Below the pieces are notes generated by a model. That model was not told the origin of the DNA. It saw only the letters and a list, made by a program, of their open reading frames with translations, and did no database searches. From positions 1 to 49,316 of the forward strand of contig JAMOWA010000045.1 of NCBI GenBank assembly GCA_027061805.1: a stretch of DNA of 49,316 nt, given 5' to 3'. Shown one piece after another: positions 47,828 through 49,316 of this stretch. Position numbers and translations under genes: made by a program. Origin of the DNA: Thermoanaerobaculia bacterium (lineage in GTDB: Bacteria; Acidobacteriota; Thermoanaerobaculia; Thermoanaerobaculales; Sulfomarinibacteraceae). Positions within the stretch are counted from its first letter, which is position 1; the number at the start of each line of letters is the position of its first letter.

Positions 47828-48577
47828 GGTGGGCAGGGGCGGCAGGTCGAGCCGCTCGAGGACGGGCGTCACGGCCTCCGCCTGGTGTTCCATGATCCGG
47901 CGGGCGCCGCCCCACCCGGCGGTGACCATGGCGTCGAGGTCGGCCCTGGCAAAGGGCCGGCCCTCGGCGGTGCCCTGGATCTCCACCAGCCGGCCGTCGG
48001 CGGTGAACACGAGGTTGAGGTCCACGTCGCAGTCGTAGTCCTCGCCGTAGTCGAGGTCCACCAGGGGCTCGCCCCCGAGGAGGCCCACCGAGACCGCCGC
48101 CACCTGGTGCAGCAGCGGCCACCGGGGCAGCATGCCCTGCTCCCACAGGCGGGCCAGGGCCAGGACGAGTGCCACCCAGGTGCCGGAGATGGCGGCGGTC
48201 CTGGTGGAGCCGTCGGCCTGGAGCACGTCACAGTCGGCCTGGAGGGTGCGCTCGCCCAGGAGACCGCGGTTCACTGCCATGCGGAGGGCCCGGCCGATGA
48301 GGCGCTGGATCTCCTGGCTCCGCCCCGACGGGCGGCCCCGCGTCACCTCCCGGTCGGAGCGGTCCTCCGTGGCCCGGGGAAGCATGGCGTACTCGGCCGT
48401 GATCCACCCCTCGCCGGTGCCCCGCAGGAAGGGCGCCGTCCGGTCCAGCACCGAGACGTTGCACAGCACCACGGTGTCCCCGGCACGGTAGAGGACGCTG
48501 CCCTCGGGGTAGCGGATGAACCCGGTCTCGATGGTGATGGGACGGACCTCGTCGGGTCCCCTGCCGTCCGGTCGCAT
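47816..48577 (-). CDS. rph: Ribonuclease PH
   Basis: 253 residues. RPDGRGPDEVRPITIETGFIRYPEGSVLYRAGDTVVLCNVSV is the RNase PH start. GEGWITAEYAMLPRAT, RPSGRSQEIQRLIGRALRMAV, LQADCDVLQADGSTRTAAISGTWVAL and LDYGEDYDCDVDLNLVFT contain the phosphate- and RNA-binding residues. It trims tRNA 3' ends phosphorolytically. AGGAGG precedes the ATG at 48577. It is downstream of murI on the same strand with a 64-bp gap containing TATACT. Confidence 0.95.
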   Translation of the reverse strand: MRPDGRGPDEVRPITIETGFIRYPEGSVLYRAGDTVVLCNVSVLDRTAPFLRGTGEGWITAEYAMLPRATEDRSDREVTRGRPSGRSQEIQRLIGRALRMAVNRGLLGERTLQADCDVLQADGSTRTAAISGTWVALVLALARLWEQGMLPRWPLLHQVAAVSVGLLGGEPLVDLDYGEDYDCDVDLNLVFTADGRLVEIQGTAEGRPFARADLDAMVTAGWGGARRIMEHQAEAVTPVLERLDLPPLPTPEE

Positions 48578-48641
48578 GGCAACCTCCTGGACCCCGCCGG
48601 TGGGAGCCGGAGGGGCGCCCAGTATACCCGTGCGCCGACGG

Positions 48642-49316
48642 TCAACCCTCGCCCAGGTGGACCACCTCGAGGTGGCGCGGGGGACCGTCCAGGATCATGC
48701 GGGCCACCCGCAGGAAGTGGTCGGAGGCGTCGGTGAGGTGGATGTAGACCTCGCCAGCCCCGGACCCGGAGGTGGACGGGGCGGCGGCCTCCGGGATCCG
48801 GGCCACGGCCTCGGCCACGGCCGAGGCGGAGTCCACCAGCTCGACCCCCGGCCCGGCCACCCGCTCCAGGGAGGGCCGGAGCAGGGGGTAGTGGGTGCAC
48901 CCCAGGATGAGCGCGCCGGCGCCCCACTGGAGGAGGGGCTCCAGGTAGTGGCGCGCCACCTGGTCGGTGACCGGGTGGTCTCCCCAGCCCTCCTCGGCCA
49001 GGGGCACGAAGAGGGGGCAGGCGGCGGCCCGGACGGAGACCCCCTCGCCCAGCCGTGCGATGGCCGACTGGTAGGAGCCCGAGCGGATGGTCCCCTCGGT
49101 GCCGATCACCCCGATGCGCGACGCCCCGAGCCGGAGCGCCGCACGGACCCCCGGCTCCACAACGCCCACCACGGGGATGGGGCAGGCGGCGGCCAGCTCG
49201 GGAAGCGCCGAGGAGCTCGCCGTGTTGCAGGCCACCACGAGGAGGCGGACCCCGTGGTCCACCAGGTGGCGGGCCGCGTTGAGGGCGTAGCGCTGCACGG
49301 TTCCCGGGGACTTGGT
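48642..49316 (-). CDS. murI: Glutamate racemase, 5' end beyond the window
   Basis: About 225 residues are visible; the N-terminal part (roughly 45-60 residues, including the first catalytic Asp-Ser motif) is off the right edge. The frame is open to 49316, starting TKSPGTVQRYALN. LLVVACNTASSSALPEL carries one catalytic Cys and ALILGCTHYPLLRPSL the other. It supplies D-glutamate for peptidoglycan. The GTG at 49298 lies within the family's conserved KSPxTVxRY block, so it is not the true start. Confidence 0.93.
   Translation of the reverse strand, partial: TKSPGTVQRYALNAARHLVDHGVRLLVVACNTASSSALPELAAACPIPVVGVVEPGVRAALRLGASRIGVIGTEGTIRSGSYQSAIARLGEGVSVRAAACPLFVPLAEEGWGDHPVTDQVARHYLEPLLQWGAGALILGCTHYPLLRPSLERVAGPGVELVDSASAVAEAVARIPEAAAPSTSGSGAGEVYIHLTDASDHFLRVARMILDGPPRHLEVVHLGEG

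Noticed and set aside
48640-48645. TTGACC as -35 for the TATACT box upstream of rph
   Set aside because: The spacer is about 15 bp or less, too short to claim a standard promoter, although TATACT itself may act as a -10.

Overview
The window is about 49 kb of high-GC chromosomal DNA from a Gram-negative (diderm) bacterium. The diderm assignment rests on lptD, a TonB-dependent receptor, a TonB-fused envelope protein and lipobox proteins. Gene content (FabL-type enoyl reductase, TrmFO next to topA, hslVU, a pseudokinase-TonB fusion, a DUF2298 giant membrane protein) would fit an Acidobacteriota-like or deltaproteobacterial lineage. That placement is inference; there is no rRNA here.

Layout. 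1-5.5 kb: a DUF4143-type ATPase, a four-helix-bundle (23S IVS-type) protein, a large inverted repeat and a 13-bp tandem array, then serS and gltX. 5.5-5.75 kb: two divergent serine tRNA genes (GCU on minus, UGA on plus) with almost fully overlapping promoters. 5.73-13.97 kb: an integrative element inserted in the 3' end of tRNA-Ser(UGA), bounded by a 14-bp direct repeat. It has a tyrosine integrase, an AlpA-like regulator, a primase-helicase fusion, a run of uncharacterised genes, and a separate convergent operon of four small genes next to the tRNA. No capsid, packaging or conjugation gene is visible, so it looks like a phage-satellite-like or P4-like replicon. 14-15 kb: an orphan HNH restriction-type nuclease just outside the element.

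15.3-28.5 kb is core genome: lptD with a thiolase; ruvX-mltG; a pseudokinase/TonB fusion; HU; fabL; an IS66 remnant; hsp20; a nucleotidyltransferase; a ROK kinase; a zinc-ribbon/membrane protein. 28.6-35 kb holds an alkaline phosphatase fragment, tlyA and a 1808-residue glycosyltransferase/DUF2298/NHL fusion. 35.1-43 kb is a dense plus-strand operon, topA-trmFO-hslV-hslU-lipoprotein-dapF-thioesterase, with most starts overlapping the previous stop. 43-49.3 kb: a 590-residue protein of unknown family, a small secreted protein, a TonB-dependent receptor, RNase PH (rph), and murI running off the right edge.

Intergenic DNA is unusual. It carries several families of decayed short-period repeats (6, 7, 8, 10 and 13 bp), and several genes have a -10 box only 6-8 bp before the start codon, suggesting leaderless transcripts. 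The best candidates for undescribed biology are the satellite-like element with its four-gene cargo operon, the iteron-like cluster inside its primase gene, the 590-residue orphan protein, and the pseudokinase-TonB protein.
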